The translations under genes and the position numbers were made by a program. Below the pieces are notes generated by a model. That model was given only the letters and a program-made list of their open reading frames with translations. It was not told the DNA's origin and made no database searches. DNA of 64,000 nucleotides. Source: a virus. The stretch spans positions 62,001 through 126,000 of the IMG/VR virus record IMGVR_UViG_3300044712_000810; one strand, written 5' to 3'. Numbering within the stretch: position 1 is the stretch's first letter; every line of letters begins with the position of its first letter. Below are positions 7,650-18,900 of this stretch, in pieces.

Positions 7650-9737
7650 TTATCCTCCCATATCTCCACCAAGCTGACCAGTTGCAGCAAGTGCATCTGC
7701 TTGAGCTTTTTGTTGTGCTTTCATCATAATTTCATTTTTAACTGCAAGTTCAGTAGAGTATTCCTTAGACTTCTGAATAAACTTATCCCAATCAACGTGA
7801 GGAACGTATGATTTAAGGAAGAAGTAAGGATCAACTTGCATTTGCATTCCTGTGAATACGCCTGCAATGTTACCGACAGAACTCATTGTCATTTCAATTA
7901 ATTGAAGAATCAGAACAACAGGTGGAATTAACGTAAACTTAGCATAGTCAGATGGTTTAAAACCAATTTCTAACATTTCAGCAACAGTGTCTATAACTTC
8001 ATTAAAACCTTTAGTAACTGTTTCTTGAATATCTGTAATCTCCGTCGAGAATGAAACGTTAGCATGGACTAATTGCTCACGTAATTCAACAGTATCCATG
8101 TATCCGAGATATGGTGCAGGAATACCAGATAAAGATATAATTTCACGTCTAGCATCTTCTAAGTCAGCAACTTTAATTGATGCATCGCCCATTGGTTGTA
8201 TTTCTACATCAACTGGACGTTTACCATCTTTTACAATAGCAAACATGTCTTTAAAGTCTGAAAGAATCTTAGGGATTGCTTTAAATGAAGCTAAATCTTC
8301 AAGTGTCACACGAGTATTATACAATTCACGTTTAAGTTGTTGTATATATTTTGTATGCATCTGTGTAGATCCTACGTCAATTGACCATTTACGGATAACA
8401 CTTGCGCGAGATAATTTAGTAATTGTATTTGCAAGCTGTGCTAATGTATATAACTTCGACGGAAACACTAATGGATCAACGACTGATTCGCCATATGGAG
8501 CAAATTCTGCAGAAGCCATTGAAAATGGAACCATGCGGTTAGATGGAATAAAGCGCACTTTCAATTGTTGATATTGCGCTTTGCGGTTCATTCCCTGTTC
8601 AATAAGCATACGCTTAATGAATCGGTATGTATCTTCACCTAATGATTTCAATGCAGCTTCTGGATTTTGCATTTTAGATTTCTTACTGCTTATAGCTTTC
8701 TTTAGAACGTAGTAGATCAGTCTGTTGACGACTTTTTCTTGTGTCAAACCTTGCGGGTTTGCCATGTTTGTAATTCGTCCAATAATAAGTGATAAGTTTT
8801 GTGTCATGTTTGTTGTATTGAATTCTTGTTGTTTTTGAATCTCAAGATATCCAATACGCGATCCATATTCTGTCTCAAGAACTAATATGTTATGAGGTTT
8901 ATGAATTTTTAAAAGGACATTATCAAAAGGATTATCTGTTTGTTCATCTTTCGATGGACCAGAATCCTCTTCAACTATTAAACAGTTTGCACATTCCTGT
9001 AATAAACTATCAATCTCGTAAATATTAGATCTGGCAAAATTTAGATTATTTGTTCTTGTCTCTAAATCTTTTACTCTAGCTTCAGTAATAATACTTCCGC
9101 GTAAAGCCGGTTCTAACATTTCACGAATTTCACCATTATACTTTAATGGTGGTGTATCTTGTTCATTGAGAACGTTAAGTGCTGCAAGCGTTTTTGACGC
9201 TTCGAACTTTTTAGATTCTGCTTCAACATCAACCGTTTCAATAAATACATCACCATATAATAGTTGCGAATGCAATACGATGTTTTTTAATTTCTCAATC
9301 AAATTAAAGTTTTTAATAACATCGTCAATGAATTGTTTTGCTTTTTCAATCTTCTCTTTATCTTCTTCTGTATCCTTTACAACCTTTGAATCTTCAACAT
9401 CCTTAATCATGTAACATTTTCCAGTTACCGGATTCTTTTGTAGAATGTTTGGTTTATAAACCTTGAAAATACGTTTGATCATTGGAACAGCACGATAAAG
9501 TTCTTCATAAGTCGCATATCGCATCAGTCTATCACGAGGAATTGTAGCTTCTTCTAGTATTTTATTAATTTCATCATCTTTTGTGTTTTCAGTGAACAAA
9601 TTAAGAAACTTTCCAGTCTCTTCTTCACTTTCAGTTTTACTATTTATACTAGGGATTGTTTGTAAAATCTTATCTATGTTTTGTTCTAAGTCTGATAGGT
9701 TTTTATCCGCAAAGACCGAACCACCAAATAATGGCAT
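7650..9737 (-). CDS. Portal protein, T4 gp20-like
   Basis: 695 residues, longer than T4 gp20 (524). It forms the dodecameric DNA gate at the capsid vertex. Family-like features are IPRDRLMRYATYEELYRAVP near residue 67, a wing/stem core with IGYLEIQKQQEF near residue 295, the stretch FIPSNRMVPFSMASAEFAPYG near residue 397, and the helix YTLAQLANTITKLSRASVIRK before the crown. The C-terminus is Gln/Ala/Gly-rich. It opens the head block (portal, small protein, protease, capsid), with 1-2 base spacing to the next gene. Confidence 0.8.
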   Translation of the reverse strand: MPLFGGSVFADKNLSDLEQNIDKILQTIPSINSKTESEEETGKFLNLFTENTKDDEINKILEEATIPRDRLMRYATYEELYRAVPMIKRIFKVYKPNILQKNPVTGKCYMIKDVEDSKVVKDTEEDKEKIEKAKQFIDDVIKNFNLIEKLKNIVLHSQLLYGDVFIETVDVEAESKKFEASKTLAALNVLNEQDTPPLKYNGEIREMLEPALRGSIITEARVKDLETRTNNLNFARSNIYEIDSLLQECANCLIVEEDSGPSKDEQTDNPFDNVLLKIHKPHNILVLETEYGSRIGYLEIQKQQEFNTTNMTQNLSLIIGRITNMANPQGLTQEKVVNRLIYYVLKKAISSKKSKMQNPEAALKSLGEDTYRFIKRMLIEQGMNRKAQYQQLKVRFIPSNRMVPFSMASAEFAPYGESVVDPLVFPSKLYTLAQLANTITKLSRASVIRKWSIDVGSTQMHTKYIQQLKRELYNTRVTLEDLASFKAIPKILSDFKDMFAIVKDGKRPVDVEIQPMGDASIKVADLEDARREIISLSGIPAPYLGYMDTVELREQLVHANVSFSTEITDIQETVTKGFNEVIDTVAEMLEIGFKPSDYAKFTLIPPVVLILQLIEMTMSSVGNIAGVFTGMQMQVDPYFFLKSYVPHVDWDKFIQKSKEYSTELAVKNEIMMKAQQKAQADALAATGQLGGDMGG

Positions 9738-9739
9738 GG

Positions 9740-10123
9740 TTAAATACTCCTAAGATTGGAAATTATAATATATAAAAGAGCTTCTCGTGAATAGTAGTTT
9801 GCTAGATTTTCTAATACTTGTGGCGACATATGTTTCATTATTTCAATAGTCGCAGCATTTATCATTTTATCACGTTCTTCATTATAAACATGTGAAGAAT
9901 TCATTTTTGACTCAGGATTAAGATCGTAATTCTTTTTAATAGATTCAATCTTAGGTATCAATATAATTTCTTTATAATTATGCATTACATCTTCAAGAAC
10001 TTTTAATGATATCATGTATTGATCTTTATCCATCACTACTTTCGGTTTCCTGGACATAAATGAATAAATACTTAATAATATAATGATAATTGCTAGTTCA
10101 ACACATACAAAAACTTCGATCAT
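9740..10123 (-). CDS. Hypothetical protein with N-terminal membrane anchor
   Basis: 127 residues. Residues ~3-24 (EVFVCVELAIIIILLSIYSF) form one strong membrane segment followed by SRKPK, so the rest is probably cytoplasmic and helical. No family recognised. It ends two bases before the portal gene and starts four bases after the preceding gene, so it is part of the head operon. A membrane-bound protein here could anchor early prohead assembly, but that is speculative. Confidence 0.7.
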   Translation of the reverse strand: MIEVFVCVELAIIIILLSIYSFMSRKPKVVMDKDQYMISLKVLEDVMHNYKEIILIPKIESIKKNYDLNPESKMNSSHVYNEERDKMINAATIEIMKHMSPQVLENLANYYSREALLYIIISNLRSI

Positions 10124-10126
10124 AAA

Positions 10127-10429
10127 TTAGCCAACAAATCCTTCCTTTTCAAGTTCATCAAGGATGGCATCAACGGCTACGTGATCAATGTTGTCGTCTG
10201 TGAGTTCTTCTTCTGTTGATTCTTCAACAACTTCGGAAGCTTCAATAGCTGGAAGATCAAATTCTTCTTCCATCAGTGCGTTAATTGTTCCATCAACTCC
10301 GCCGAATTGTTCAAACACGGCTTCCTTTCCCATTGTCTCTTCAAGATTTTCCAAGAAGAGGTTAACACCACGTTCAAAACCTGCGTCAACAGTGTTTTCA
10401 ACCAGTTGGATGAATTCTTTACGTAACAT
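10127..10429 (-). CDS. Small acidic protein at head of the capsid operon
   Basis: 100 residues, strongly acidic in its second half (EVVEESTEEELTDDNIDHVAVD). The N-terminus (MLRKEFIQLVENTVDAGFERG) is an amphipathic helix like those at the start of other small proteins here. SD GGAGGAAAATG-type spacing is clear. No family recognised. As first gene of the portal-protease-capsid operon it may be a prohead-core or internal head protein. Confidence 0.7.
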   Translation of the reverse strand: MLRKEFIQLVENTVDAGFERGVNLFLENLEETMGKEAVFEQFGGVDGTINALMEEEFDLPAIEASEVVEESTEEELTDDNIDHVAVDAILDELEKEGFVG

Positions 10430-10542
10430 AGTTCATTTTCCTCCAAAATATTTTTTGTGGATGTGATATTTTCCCAAATTACAAACCGACTCCCGTACCA
10501 TTAATAGTATAGGATTTTCGGTCTTATCATATACGTCATATC

Positions 10543-10562
10543 GTTTTTAGTATAGAAACTAA
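10543..10562 (-). promoter_or_regulatory. Candidate phage promoter upstream of head operon
   Basis: Minus-strand TTTAGTTTCTATACTAAAAA resembles the elements at 12457 and 40198 (TCTAGTTTCATATA...). It lies 114 bases before the ATG at 10429 and just downstream of the helicase terminator. A weaker match than the others. Confidence 0.35.
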
Positions 10563-10574
10563 AGGGTTTAAAAA

Positions 10575-10599
10575 TGTTCCCAGGGGTTTCCTGGGAACA
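10575..10599 (-). terminator. Rho-independent terminator after helicase gene
   Basis: Minus strand TGTTCCCAGG-AAACC-CCTGGGAACA followed by TTTTTAAA, six bases past the helicase stop. Confidence 0.85.
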
Positions 10600-10604
10600 C
10601 CCGA

Positions 10605-12404
10605 TTACACGTCAAATGACATATCATCACCAGCAAAAACATCAGTTACATCACTGAAACTCATTGCTGTAAGTGCGTCCAGTTCTTGTTCAAGCAATGC
10701 ACTCTTCTTTAAGATTGTAGGTGCATCTGCAAGATACTCACGAATATTATTATAAATCTTACAGTTGTCAGTGCAGAATAGTAGAAACTTTTGTGTGTCT
10801 TTACCAGTTTCTTTTGATTTAGTAATTTTAAGTTCAAATGGAATAAGAACTTTTCTATTAATAATGTCATCTTTAATTTTAAGTAATTCGGCACTAAGAC
10901 CATTAACTTCATCATAATCATTATGATCTAAAACGTTACGTCTAACTTGATCACTTAAGAAAGTTAAATCGTTACGCATACGACACATATAAACAAAGTC
11001 ACAATATCTGATTTTCTTATAACTGTCACCGATTTGTGAGTTATCTAATGAAATGCCAATGTTCTCACTTGTCTTAGCATTCTGTGATGCTGTGATTACA
11101 GGAATTTTAAAGTTTCTAGCAAGGTTACGTAATTCTTGAATAATAACACCTTGAGAATTATAGTCATCAAAGTTGGTATACTTAGACAATGTCGGAACTA
11201 ATGGATCAACATAGTCGATGAAAATTGCTTTAACTTTGAGTCCGTTAGTTTTAAGTAAATCAATCCAATGACCAATATCACCAGGTGAGAAGGTATTTTC
11301 ATTTTCGTGTCTTAAAATTAAATTGACTTTACCGTTTGTTACCTTTGCAACACTCGTTTGTAAAAGTCTATCAAATAAATTTTCAACAGTTGCGGCTGAA
11401 TACGCATCGTTATTCTTTGCTTGTTGGAATTCACGAGTACGGTTAAACAACTCACGACATAAGTTATAAGTATAGTCGCCAAATACTGAAATAAACTTAC
11501 GAACTAACTTATAGATATCGTCTTCTACTGTTAAATATAAAATCGCATCATCCTTATCAAACGTATCAATGTTATCACGAATAATGGTATGACAAAGATT
11601 TAAAAGTAAAGTTGATTTACCATTGTTTGATGGTGCTGTAATCATATGAATAGACGAAGATTCAAAACCACGAATACCAGTATCAAAAATCTCGAAACCA
11701 GTTTTGAAGAAACTATAATCGTCTTTTAAGTATGAAGAAATTGTTTTGGCCAAAGATCTACATGAATGTTTATCACTAATAGTAAACCAGTTACTTACAT
11801 TCTCTTTTTTATTTAAAGATTGTAATTTTGATAAATCGTTAAATTGATTAATAATATTTTCTTTATAAACTTTCATCGCTTCAAACAATGCGAGTTTACC
11901 ATCAGAAATCGACTCACACAATTCATCATTGAAAATAAGACCAGTCTTAATAGAACAAATCTCATAATATGCCTGAATTAATGATGCGATTTCATTTACA
12001 ACTTCTTTAAATTCAGTAACATTCTGAATTGGTTGTGTACATGCCAAATTTAAAAGATCTTTACTAGCAACAGATAATGTGTTTGATGCTACATACACAT
12101 TCACGTTTGAATAGTTAATAAGAGCTTTACTTTGACGAATGTTTAAAATCGTATTTGCTAAATTACAATAGTTGACAATGTTCTTTTCATTTTCAAGTTT
12201 ATACTTTCTACATACGTTGGCAAGATCCTTTAAAAATTCTTGAACATAAGAAATAAAATCCTGTTGATTATTAGTCAACACACCAAAGTTAGAAGGATAT
12301 AAACTTACTCGAATAAGATTAATAAAGAAGTCATTTGAAGCATGATACTTAATGAACGCTGTAAATAATGATTTATTCGTTTGTTTATTCGAAATCGTCA
12401 TCAT
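10605..12404 (-). CDS. Replicative DNA helicase, DnaB/T4 gp41-like
   Basis: 599 residues from ATG 12404, preceded by GGGAGGGGGAACGA; an in-frame GTG at 12422 would place the start before that site. The C-terminal RecA-like domain shows Walker A (APSNNGKST, ~257-265), Walker B (VKAIFIDYVDPL) and the sensor stretch IPVITASQN, the signature of SF4 hexameric helicases that unwind the fork in front of the polymerase. The N-terminal ~220 residues are helical and diverged from DnaB. It has its own promoter-like element and terminator, so it is a single-gene unit set among late structural genes. Confidence 0.8.
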   Translation of the reverse strand: MMTISNKQTNKSLFTAFIKYHASNDFFINLIRVSLYPSNFGVLTNNQQDFISYVQEFLKDLANVCRKYKLENEKNIVNYCNLANTILNIRQSKALINYSNVNVYVASNTLSVASKDLLNLACTQPIQNVTEFKEVVNEIASLIQAYYEICSIKTGLIFNDELCESISDGKLALFEAMKVYKENIINQFNDLSKLQSLNKKENVSNWFTISDKHSCRSLAKTISSYLKDDYSFFKTGFEIFDTGIRGFESSSIHMITAPSNNGKSTLLLNLCHTIIRDNIDTFDKDDAILYLTVEDDIYKLVRKFISVFGDYTYNLCRELFNRTREFQQAKNNDAYSAATVENLFDRLLQTSVAKVTNGKVNLILRHENENTFSPGDIGHWIDLLKTNGLKVKAIFIDYVDPLVPTLSKYTNFDDYNSQGVIIQELRNLARNFKIPVITASQNAKTSENIGISLDNSQIGDSYKKIRYCDFVYMCRMRNDLTFLSDQVRRNVLDHNDYDEVNGLSAELLKIKDDIINRKVLIPFELKITKSKETGKDTQKFLLFCTDNCKIYNNIREYLADAPTILKKSALLEQELDALTAMSFSDVTDVFAGDDMSFDV

Positions 12405-12456
12405 TCGTTCCCCCTCCCACAAGGGCTAGATGTTTAAACTGTTTCATGGACACGGG

Positions 12457-12479
12457 TATTATTTTTATATGAAACTAGA
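12457..12479 (-). promoter_or_regulatory. Phage promoter element for helicase gene
   Basis: Minus-strand TCTAGTTTCATATAAAAATA, 53 bases before the helicase ATG and just before the end of the upstream gene. Identical to the element at 40198-40217 except for one base (A for G) in the core. Confidence 0.55.
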
Positions 12480-12480
12480 A

Positions 12481-14205
12481 TCACGCCATGAAAACTTGCA
12501 TAATTTTATAACCGGTTTCCCTTGTCAAAGTCGAGTTCATTAAATTTTCCACAAATCTGTAAATATTCATGCTATTTGCGGATATCAAATTCGTCGCGGT
12601 AATCTCCATAGTCCTAGTCTTGAATTGCGGTGGACTTGAAGTGTCTAACACATGAGTTAACGCATCATTAATATTTGAGTATGATTGTGTTAATATTGTT
12701 TCTTCTAATAATGATTTACGCATCAACGCTTTAAAATAACAATATATAAATGGTTCATAATCAAACCAACTGAAATTAAAATTAGCATGTCCATTATCAC
12801 GTAGTACTCTAAAGATTTTTTCAAGTATGTTTTGAACATATTTTTTAAAATCTGCTGTTGCAAAAAATTCATCAAACATTTTAGAGAAATGATAAGAAAA
12901 TGCAAACTTTTGAGGTTTGTAGTGATTTATGATTGATTTAATAAAAACTATATTAATAACTTCATCTAACCATGACTTTAAATACTCATGATTCATATTT
13001 CTATCAAATGCTGTTTGGAGAATAGAAATTAACTCATAATATGGAATCATACTTTCAGATTCTGGTTTAACATAATCGTCAATATATGCTCTCATAGTTG
13101 GCAAGATAACATTTATAAACTTTTCTGGATGTTCTTTATATTGATATAAAACATCCATATAATCACGTAAATAAATCTCACTAGAAGCTTTATCATTAAA
13201 ATTATAATATGCGGTATCTTCATAATAAATCAAATCAGTCATTGGATTGTTTTCATAATTTAAATATGGAAAAAGTTGAGGATCTTGACTCAAAGGATAT
13301 TGCTTATTTGGAAATTTAGATCCGATTAAATGACATGCAATAATATTGTAAATAGATTCATCTAATATTCTAGATATCTCAAAAATAGATTTAGAACTTC
13401 TGCGAGTAATATATTTATTAAATACATTTTTTAATTCAGCAACATCATCATTAATCATTGGAGCTAATGAATCCTTAAAAGATGCTGAACTTCCACTAAA
13501 TTTATATAAACATTTAACAACTATTCTAAATAAATCGCGAGACATTGTATTTAAATTCGAATCAATAAAATTATTAAAATCATTTGATATAACATCACTC
13601 GATAATGCTTTGGTTGAATCAAGATAACGAACCATAGGAATTGCTATTTGAACTCCAGATGATGCTACAAGTTTAAAGAAGGTATGTAGAAAATATAAAT
13701 AAATGCCACTTGTAGTTTTTATATTATTAGCTTCAAATCCATATTCTGTAAATATATCTTGAAAGAAATTACGTAAATTCTTTTCATATCTAAAAGAATA
13801 AAATGACGATATATAACCAAATACTTCTTCGGTTGTATTTAATGAAGTAAATTGAAAGTTCGAGTCGTTTGTAATATGTGATATTTTTAATGGAATTCTA
13901 TCTAATTTAGTTTTAAGTACTTTAGCACCTTCAGTATTAATTTCAGGAATTAAATATGACGGTACATCCGGTGTAATTCCATAAATTTTAAGAAAATTGA
14001 ACTTTCCTTTACTATCAACTATCATCATATTGTTTTGATATTTTGGATATTCTGATAATGACTTAAAAATAGCATCATCAAAAAACTTCTCATTAACCAA
14101 CATATCATAACAACCATCAAATATAATTTTTAATGAATTTAATTTAGTGGCAAAATTAAAATGCGTTTGTAAATAACGTGAATAGTTTGCTGCTAGTACA
14201 CTCAT
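12481..14205 (-). CDS. Hypothetical large protein, helical
   Basis: 574 residues, start ATG 14205. Rich in Tyr, Phe, Asn, Ser and Ile, with no membrane segment, catalytic motif or repeat I can identify. It is encoded directly after the tail/baseplate gene (9-base gap) in the tape-measure operon, so a tail or virion role is the simplest guess. Other large unknowns of similar composition are at 31388-33481 and 38875-40152. Confidence 0.75.
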   Translation of the reverse strand: MSVLAANYSRYLQTHFNFATKLNSLKIIFDGCYDMLVNEKFFDDAIFKSLSEYPKYQNNMMIVDSKGKFNFLKIYGITPDVPSYLIPEINTEGAKVLKTKLDRIPLKISHITNDSNFQFTSLNTTEEVFGYISSFYSFRYEKNLRNFFQDIFTEYGFEANNIKTTSGIYLYFLHTFFKLVASSGVQIAIPMVRYLDSTKALSSDVISNDFNNFIDSNLNTMSRDLFRIVVKCLYKFSGSSASFKDSLAPMINDDVAELKNVFNKYITRRSSKSIFEISRILDESIYNIIACHLIGSKFPNKQYPLSQDPQLFPYLNYENNPMTDLIYYEDTAYYNFNDKASSEIYLRDYMDVLYQYKEHPEKFINVILPTMRAYIDDYVKPESESMIPYYELISILQTAFDRNMNHEYLKSWLDEVINIVFIKSIINHYKPQKFAFSYHFSKMFDEFFATADFKKYVQNILEKIFRVLRDNGHANFNFSWFDYEPFIYCYFKALMRKSLLEETILTQSYSNINDALTHVLDTSSPPQFKTRTMEITATNLISANSMNIYRFVENLMNSTLTRETGYKIMQVFMA

Positions 14206-14214
14206 GTATTACTC

Positions 14215-15933
14215 CTATGCTAATGGAACACTACCATCAGTTAACATTGGTGATGGCCCAATATCTTTTGATGCTACACTTGTTGAACTTGTTGATGGAG
14301 TATCCGGAACTGAATTCTCTAAAGGATTTGGTGCTGTTGGCTGTTTAGTTCCGGCAACTTCTGATGAATTTTGTGTTGTATTCGGTTTAGATTCAGATGG
14401 CTTATTATCATTACCTTCTGCTAATTTTTTCTCCACATTAAATGTATTTTTTGCTGCATCTGCAATAGCACCAGAAGCTGAATCAGCTTCAGCTCTAGGT
14501 CTATTGGCCGGCGTTATTGGATTATTAGTTGGAGATTCAATAGGTTGTAATGATGCTTCTGGTGAATCATCATATGGCATCATTGAACGAACAATATCAC
14601 CAAGAGTTGGCATAACAATAGTAACAGGCGAAGGAGGTTGTTTAGATCCTTGAACTGATACTGAGTTGTAAATATTTTTATCATATGCCATTTTATTATT
14701 ATCTGGATTAACAACAGAAAATCCATCAACTATATTTTGAAAATCAATAGAAACATCAACTGTAAGTGGTTGACGATATATATTGAAACTAGTATCTGAT
14801 CCACCACGACGAAGTGTAATTGATGTAATTGCGCCGATATTTATATGATTAAGACCATGTGCCCGAATACTTACAAATGGTGGGTTTCCATATGTTATGC
14901 CATCGGTTGTTTCTGGAGCAGCTAATAATATTAAATACATTAATGGTCTAATAATTGCTTGTTGAATAGCATCAGGATGACCATATGGTGAAAATAATTT
15001 TAAGTTAACACTTATGTTTGGTGAATATGCAGATGAACTCCAAACTTTAGGAAAACTTATTTGGGTTCCATTAATAGCCATATTACCAATAATTTTTGTA
15101 GCATGTTCTGCTATATCACCGATTCTAGCATTTGTTCCTTCTGAAAATCCAGTAACCGGCGAAATTAAACCAGCACCAGCTCTTGCACCTTGTCCTACTT
15201 TTGTAGATGCATAATTAACAGCATCCACACCAAGTTGTTGGCCTTGTTGACCAAACGATTTAAGAATATCACGAATACTACGCGATCCTTGTAACATTCT
15301 ATTAATTGCACCTTCAACTAAGTTAGTCTCATACGAGTTAACAATGTTATCAGATGCAGTAGTTTCATCAGTTGCAAATAATTTAAGACCATAATAATCT
15401 GATTTAGGCAATCCATAATGCGCACATTTCTTTTTAAAATTATCAATAGCAACTTTATATTGAATCTTTGGTAAAAAACCTTCAACACCAGCACCTGCTA
15501 ATTTTCCAGAATTAGCCATATCAAATATATCAAAAGTAAATGCACAAGGAATCATATCAATAACAGTCATCTTCTTTGTATAATAATCCGATAACCAATT
15601 ATTAGGATCTACTTGCGGACGATATCTCATTGGCATACCAATACGTACTAATCCACCACCATAACTATTAGAAGCAGAATCACGAGTACTTACAGAGTTT
15701 ATAACTTTAGATCCTGCATTAGTATTCATCGCAACTTGTTGTCCTGGACTACCGGATACAAGTGAACTTTGTCCTGTATTTTCAGCAACTTGTTTAATGT
15801 TATTATCATTATTATAATTTAATTGTTGATTTGATTGTTTTAAAGATCTTAAATCATTTGTATATTGTCGTTTTTCTGTTGATGATAATTCATTAAGTGA
15901 AGTTCCACCTTTGACTTCATCAAATGGTGCCAT
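14215..15933 (-). CDS. Tail tube/baseplate-associated structural protein
   Basis: 572 residues. The N-terminal ~90 residues are Gln/Asn/Ser low complexity. The core (~300-420) has the beta-rich pattern seen in tail-tube or tube-initiator proteins of myoviruses: NISVNLKLFSPYGHPDAIQQ, then PPFVSIRAHGLNHINIGAITSITLRRGG, then PLTVDVSIDFQNIVDGF. The C-terminal ~130 residues are a disordered Pro/Ser/Thr/Asn tail. It is transcribed right after the tape measure, where baseplate-tube initiators (T4 gp48/gp54 type) would fit. The exact homologue is uncertain. Confidence 0.6.
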   Translation of the reverse strand: MAPFDEVKGGTSLNELSSTEKRQYTNDLRSLKQSNQQLNYNNDNNIKQVAENTGQSSLVSGSPGQQVAMNTNAGSKVINSVSTRDSASNSYGGGLVRIGMPMRYRPQVDPNNWLSDYYTKKMTVIDMIPCAFTFDIFDMANSGKLAGAGVEGFLPKIQYKVAIDNFKKKCAHYGLPKSDYYGLKLFATDETTASDNIVNSYETNLVEGAINRMLQGSRSIRDILKSFGQQGQQLGVDAVNYASTKVGQGARAGAGLISPVTGFSEGTNARIGDIAEHATKIIGNMAINGTQISFPKVWSSSAYSPNISVNLKLFSPYGHPDAIQQAIIRPLMYLILLAAPETTDGITYGNPPFVSIRAHGLNHINIGAITSITLRRGGSDTSFNIYRQPLTVDVSIDFQNIVDGFSVVNPDNNKMAYDKNIYNSVSVQGSKQPPSPVTIVMPTLGDIVRSMMPYDDSPEASLQPIESPTNNPITPANRPRAEADSASGAIADAAKNTFNVEKKLAEGNDNKPSESKPNTTQNSSEVAGTKQPTAPNPLENSVPDTPSTSSTSVASKDIGPSPMLTDGSVPLA

Positions 15934-15947
15934 ATTATACTCCTAAA

Positions 15948-15969
15948 AGAGGGGGATTTCTCCCCCTCT
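15948..15969 (-). terminator. Intercistronic hairpin after tape measure gene
   Basis: AGAGGGGGA-loop-TCCCCCTCT with TTTTAG on the minus strand, squeezed into the 40-base gap before the ribosome site of the next gene. Probably attenuates or punctuates rather than ending transcription completely. Confidence 0.65.
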
Positions 15970-15973
15970 ATCT

Positions 15974-18900
15974 TTATACTAAACTGTGTATTGCATAATT
16001 AGTAGAATCATTTCTAAAACTATTTGAATTTGCTGAGAATAATTTATCAACAATATCTGTAATACTACCAGCGCCACTGTCTTTAATTGATTGTTGTTTA
16101 CTACTTCCAGTCTTATTCGCCGCAGCACCAGCTGCAACAACTTGTGTCATTGAAGACATCATGCCTTGCATACCAGAAGCCATCGACGACATTAACTGTC
16201 CAAGATTACCCATTTGTATTTTATTATTTGAAGTGTCAGCAATAATTGTATTTGGATCGAATCTAACTCTTGCATTCATTGATGACTGTGGATCAACTGG
16301 AATATTTCGCATATTTGTATTAATATCACTAATCATAGCATTGCGATATACTGCTGCGCGTTGTGCTGCTTCTTGTGCTTTTTGTAATACTTCAGATTTT
16401 AGATTGGCAAATGCATCACCAACTTTTTCTGGAGAATCTGACATATTATCAGCCATTTCTTGTTGTGCTGTAGTTGGTGTATTTTGTGCGACTGCACTTG
16501 AAGCGTTCATTGGTTTTAAATATTGTGCATATGCTGTACCTGGTTTTGTTCCTGATTCTCCCGCAGATTGGAACTGCTTTATACCTGCGAAATCAATACC
16601 AACAGGTTGAATATGCCACGGTTCATGTTTCATTGGTCTATATAAGCCATACTTTGCAAATAATCCGGCTTTATCCATTGCATCAGCAGCTTTAGGATCA
16701 ATATCCATTGCTAAACCAAAACCATGCATTGATGTACCAGGTGTGGCCGCGAGATTTGGTTTTTCTTGTTTTAATCTTTGTTGGACAGCTAAACTTCTCC
16801 ACCCATCTGTTACTTTAACTTGTTGACCAAATTCCTGTTGTGCTGCATTAAATCTTGCTAAGAAATCAGGGTTAACACCACCAAGGGCAGAACCACCAAT
16901 ACCAGCAACGTTTGCAGTATTACCAGATAAATTATTCATTGCGGCTGATGCTAATTGAGATCCACCTGCCATCTTATCACTTGCCCAACTAACTAATTGA
17001 TCTGCATTTTTACCAGCAAATATCTCTTTATTTGAACCAGCAGCTTTTGGTAAAATATCTGCTGCCAATTGACCAGTACCTTGTGCGGCGAGCATTTTCT
17101 TAGCACCTTCAGCACCAAGAAAGTGTGCGAGATATAATTTACCAGGATCCATCGATCCTATGGCTTTTGAGTTATCAAGCGTAAGTGCAGCAGCCATATA
17201 TGCTTGAGCACGAGGATCAAGAATATCTCCATCTTTTACATTATATTTAGATCCATATTTTTGTACTACACCTTTCCATGTTTCTTCTGTAAACTGGAAT
17301 AAACCTGTAGCAGAAGATGTTTTTGCTTTCGCTTTTGGATCTAAACCGCTTTCTTTTGTCGCAACAGATAATAAGTATTCAAATGGAACACCAGTTTCAT
17401 CACTAGCTTGTTTAATTGCAAGTAAAACATCTTGTGGTGCACTTGAAGCTCTACCAACATCTGTTTCATTTTGCTTAGTTTGTCTTTGTTGCATCTTATT
17501 TGCATTTGCTAAAGTGTCACTAGCAAATGCTGTATTCATATATCCAGCTTTATCGAATGTATTTGCTGCAATATTTTGTCTAGCAGTTTGCACTCGTTGT
17601 GCACGATCAGATTTAATTTGATCTTTGTATCCAGCCGTATCAAATTTATCACCAGCAGATTTGATTTCACTCTTTTCAGATCCGCCAACCATCCATTTCA
17701 AACTATCTGGAATTTGATCAAGTATCCAATTTCTTAATCTTGCACCCATATTACTAAAATCGAAACTCATAAAGAGATCAACTATACTACCAATTAATCC
17801 ACCAGCCAATGGAGATAAAAATGGTATTCCATTTTTTGCACCTGCATTAGAAAGTTTCAATGCATATTCTCCATCGAATAAATCAACAATAGGATCTTGC
17901 CATTCTTCAGTTTTAGCTTTAATTATCGTTGCCCAATTTGGCAAATCTGTAAATAACCATGCAATTCCATCAATGAGACTACCAATAGTTCCACCAACAA
18001 GAGGACCAAGGACTGGAATGGCATTAAAACCATGCGCCATCTTTGTTCCCCATTCACCAGGGAATATATCTACTATATTTTTAAGTGACCATGTTTTTAA
18101 TTGGTCATATGTGTCTTCAATTTTGTTTGCGCCAAAATAACCAATTAAACCACCAATAGCACCACCAACTAATAAACCGGCGATGTTACCGATGCCTGGT
18201 ACAACAGATCCTATTGCCCAACCCATTAATGCATATTTACCAAAACCTTTTAATCCAGACATTAATCCACCTTCATCGTTTCCGAGAAAGAATTTCTTTA
18301 ATGCTCCAGATATACCATCTTCTTTATATCCTGATATTAAATCATATATACCAGCAACAGCTCCACCAATAAGAATTCCACCAATACCAGCCATAAGACC
18401 AGCAGATCCTGCTGCAGATCCAAACATGGCACCAAGAGTAGGACCAAGGGCAGATGATAATGCTCCACCAATCTTAGATGTAATACCAGAAAATAATTCA
18501 CCAATTTTACCAATACCAGAAAATAAGAAATCAAGTATACCACCATCTTTACCAGTGCCAATTTTTGGTGTACGTTTTAAAATTTCTGCAATATTTTTAG
18601 ATATAGTTGGTAATTCTTTAGTATTTGCATCAATATCTTGTTGTGTTTTTTCTTGTTCTTTTTCTTTTTGACTTTGGCGAGTTTCACTTAATTCTTTAAT
18701 TGTTGAATGGACCTTATCATTTGGAACTACAGTTCCAGGTGTTTTTGGTACTATTACTTCCGGACCTTTTTCACCTACAAGATATGCTCGATCTGTTTTA
18801 ACAGGACCACCCTTTGCTGCTGCTTGTCCTGATCTATTTCTAAAAATATCATAAACATTATTAATACCTGTAACAACTTCTTGTACTCCAGAAGCTGTTA

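Noticed and set aside
10430-10604. Tiny 12-codon ORF in the gap between helicase and head operon
   Set aside because: No ribosome site and too short; the gap is better explained by terminator and promoter-like elements.
18183-18671. 162-codon plus-strand Pro/Ile-rich ORF opposite the tape measure gene
   Set aside because: It mirrors the Gly/Ala-rich low-complexity region of the tape measure and has no independent start signal.
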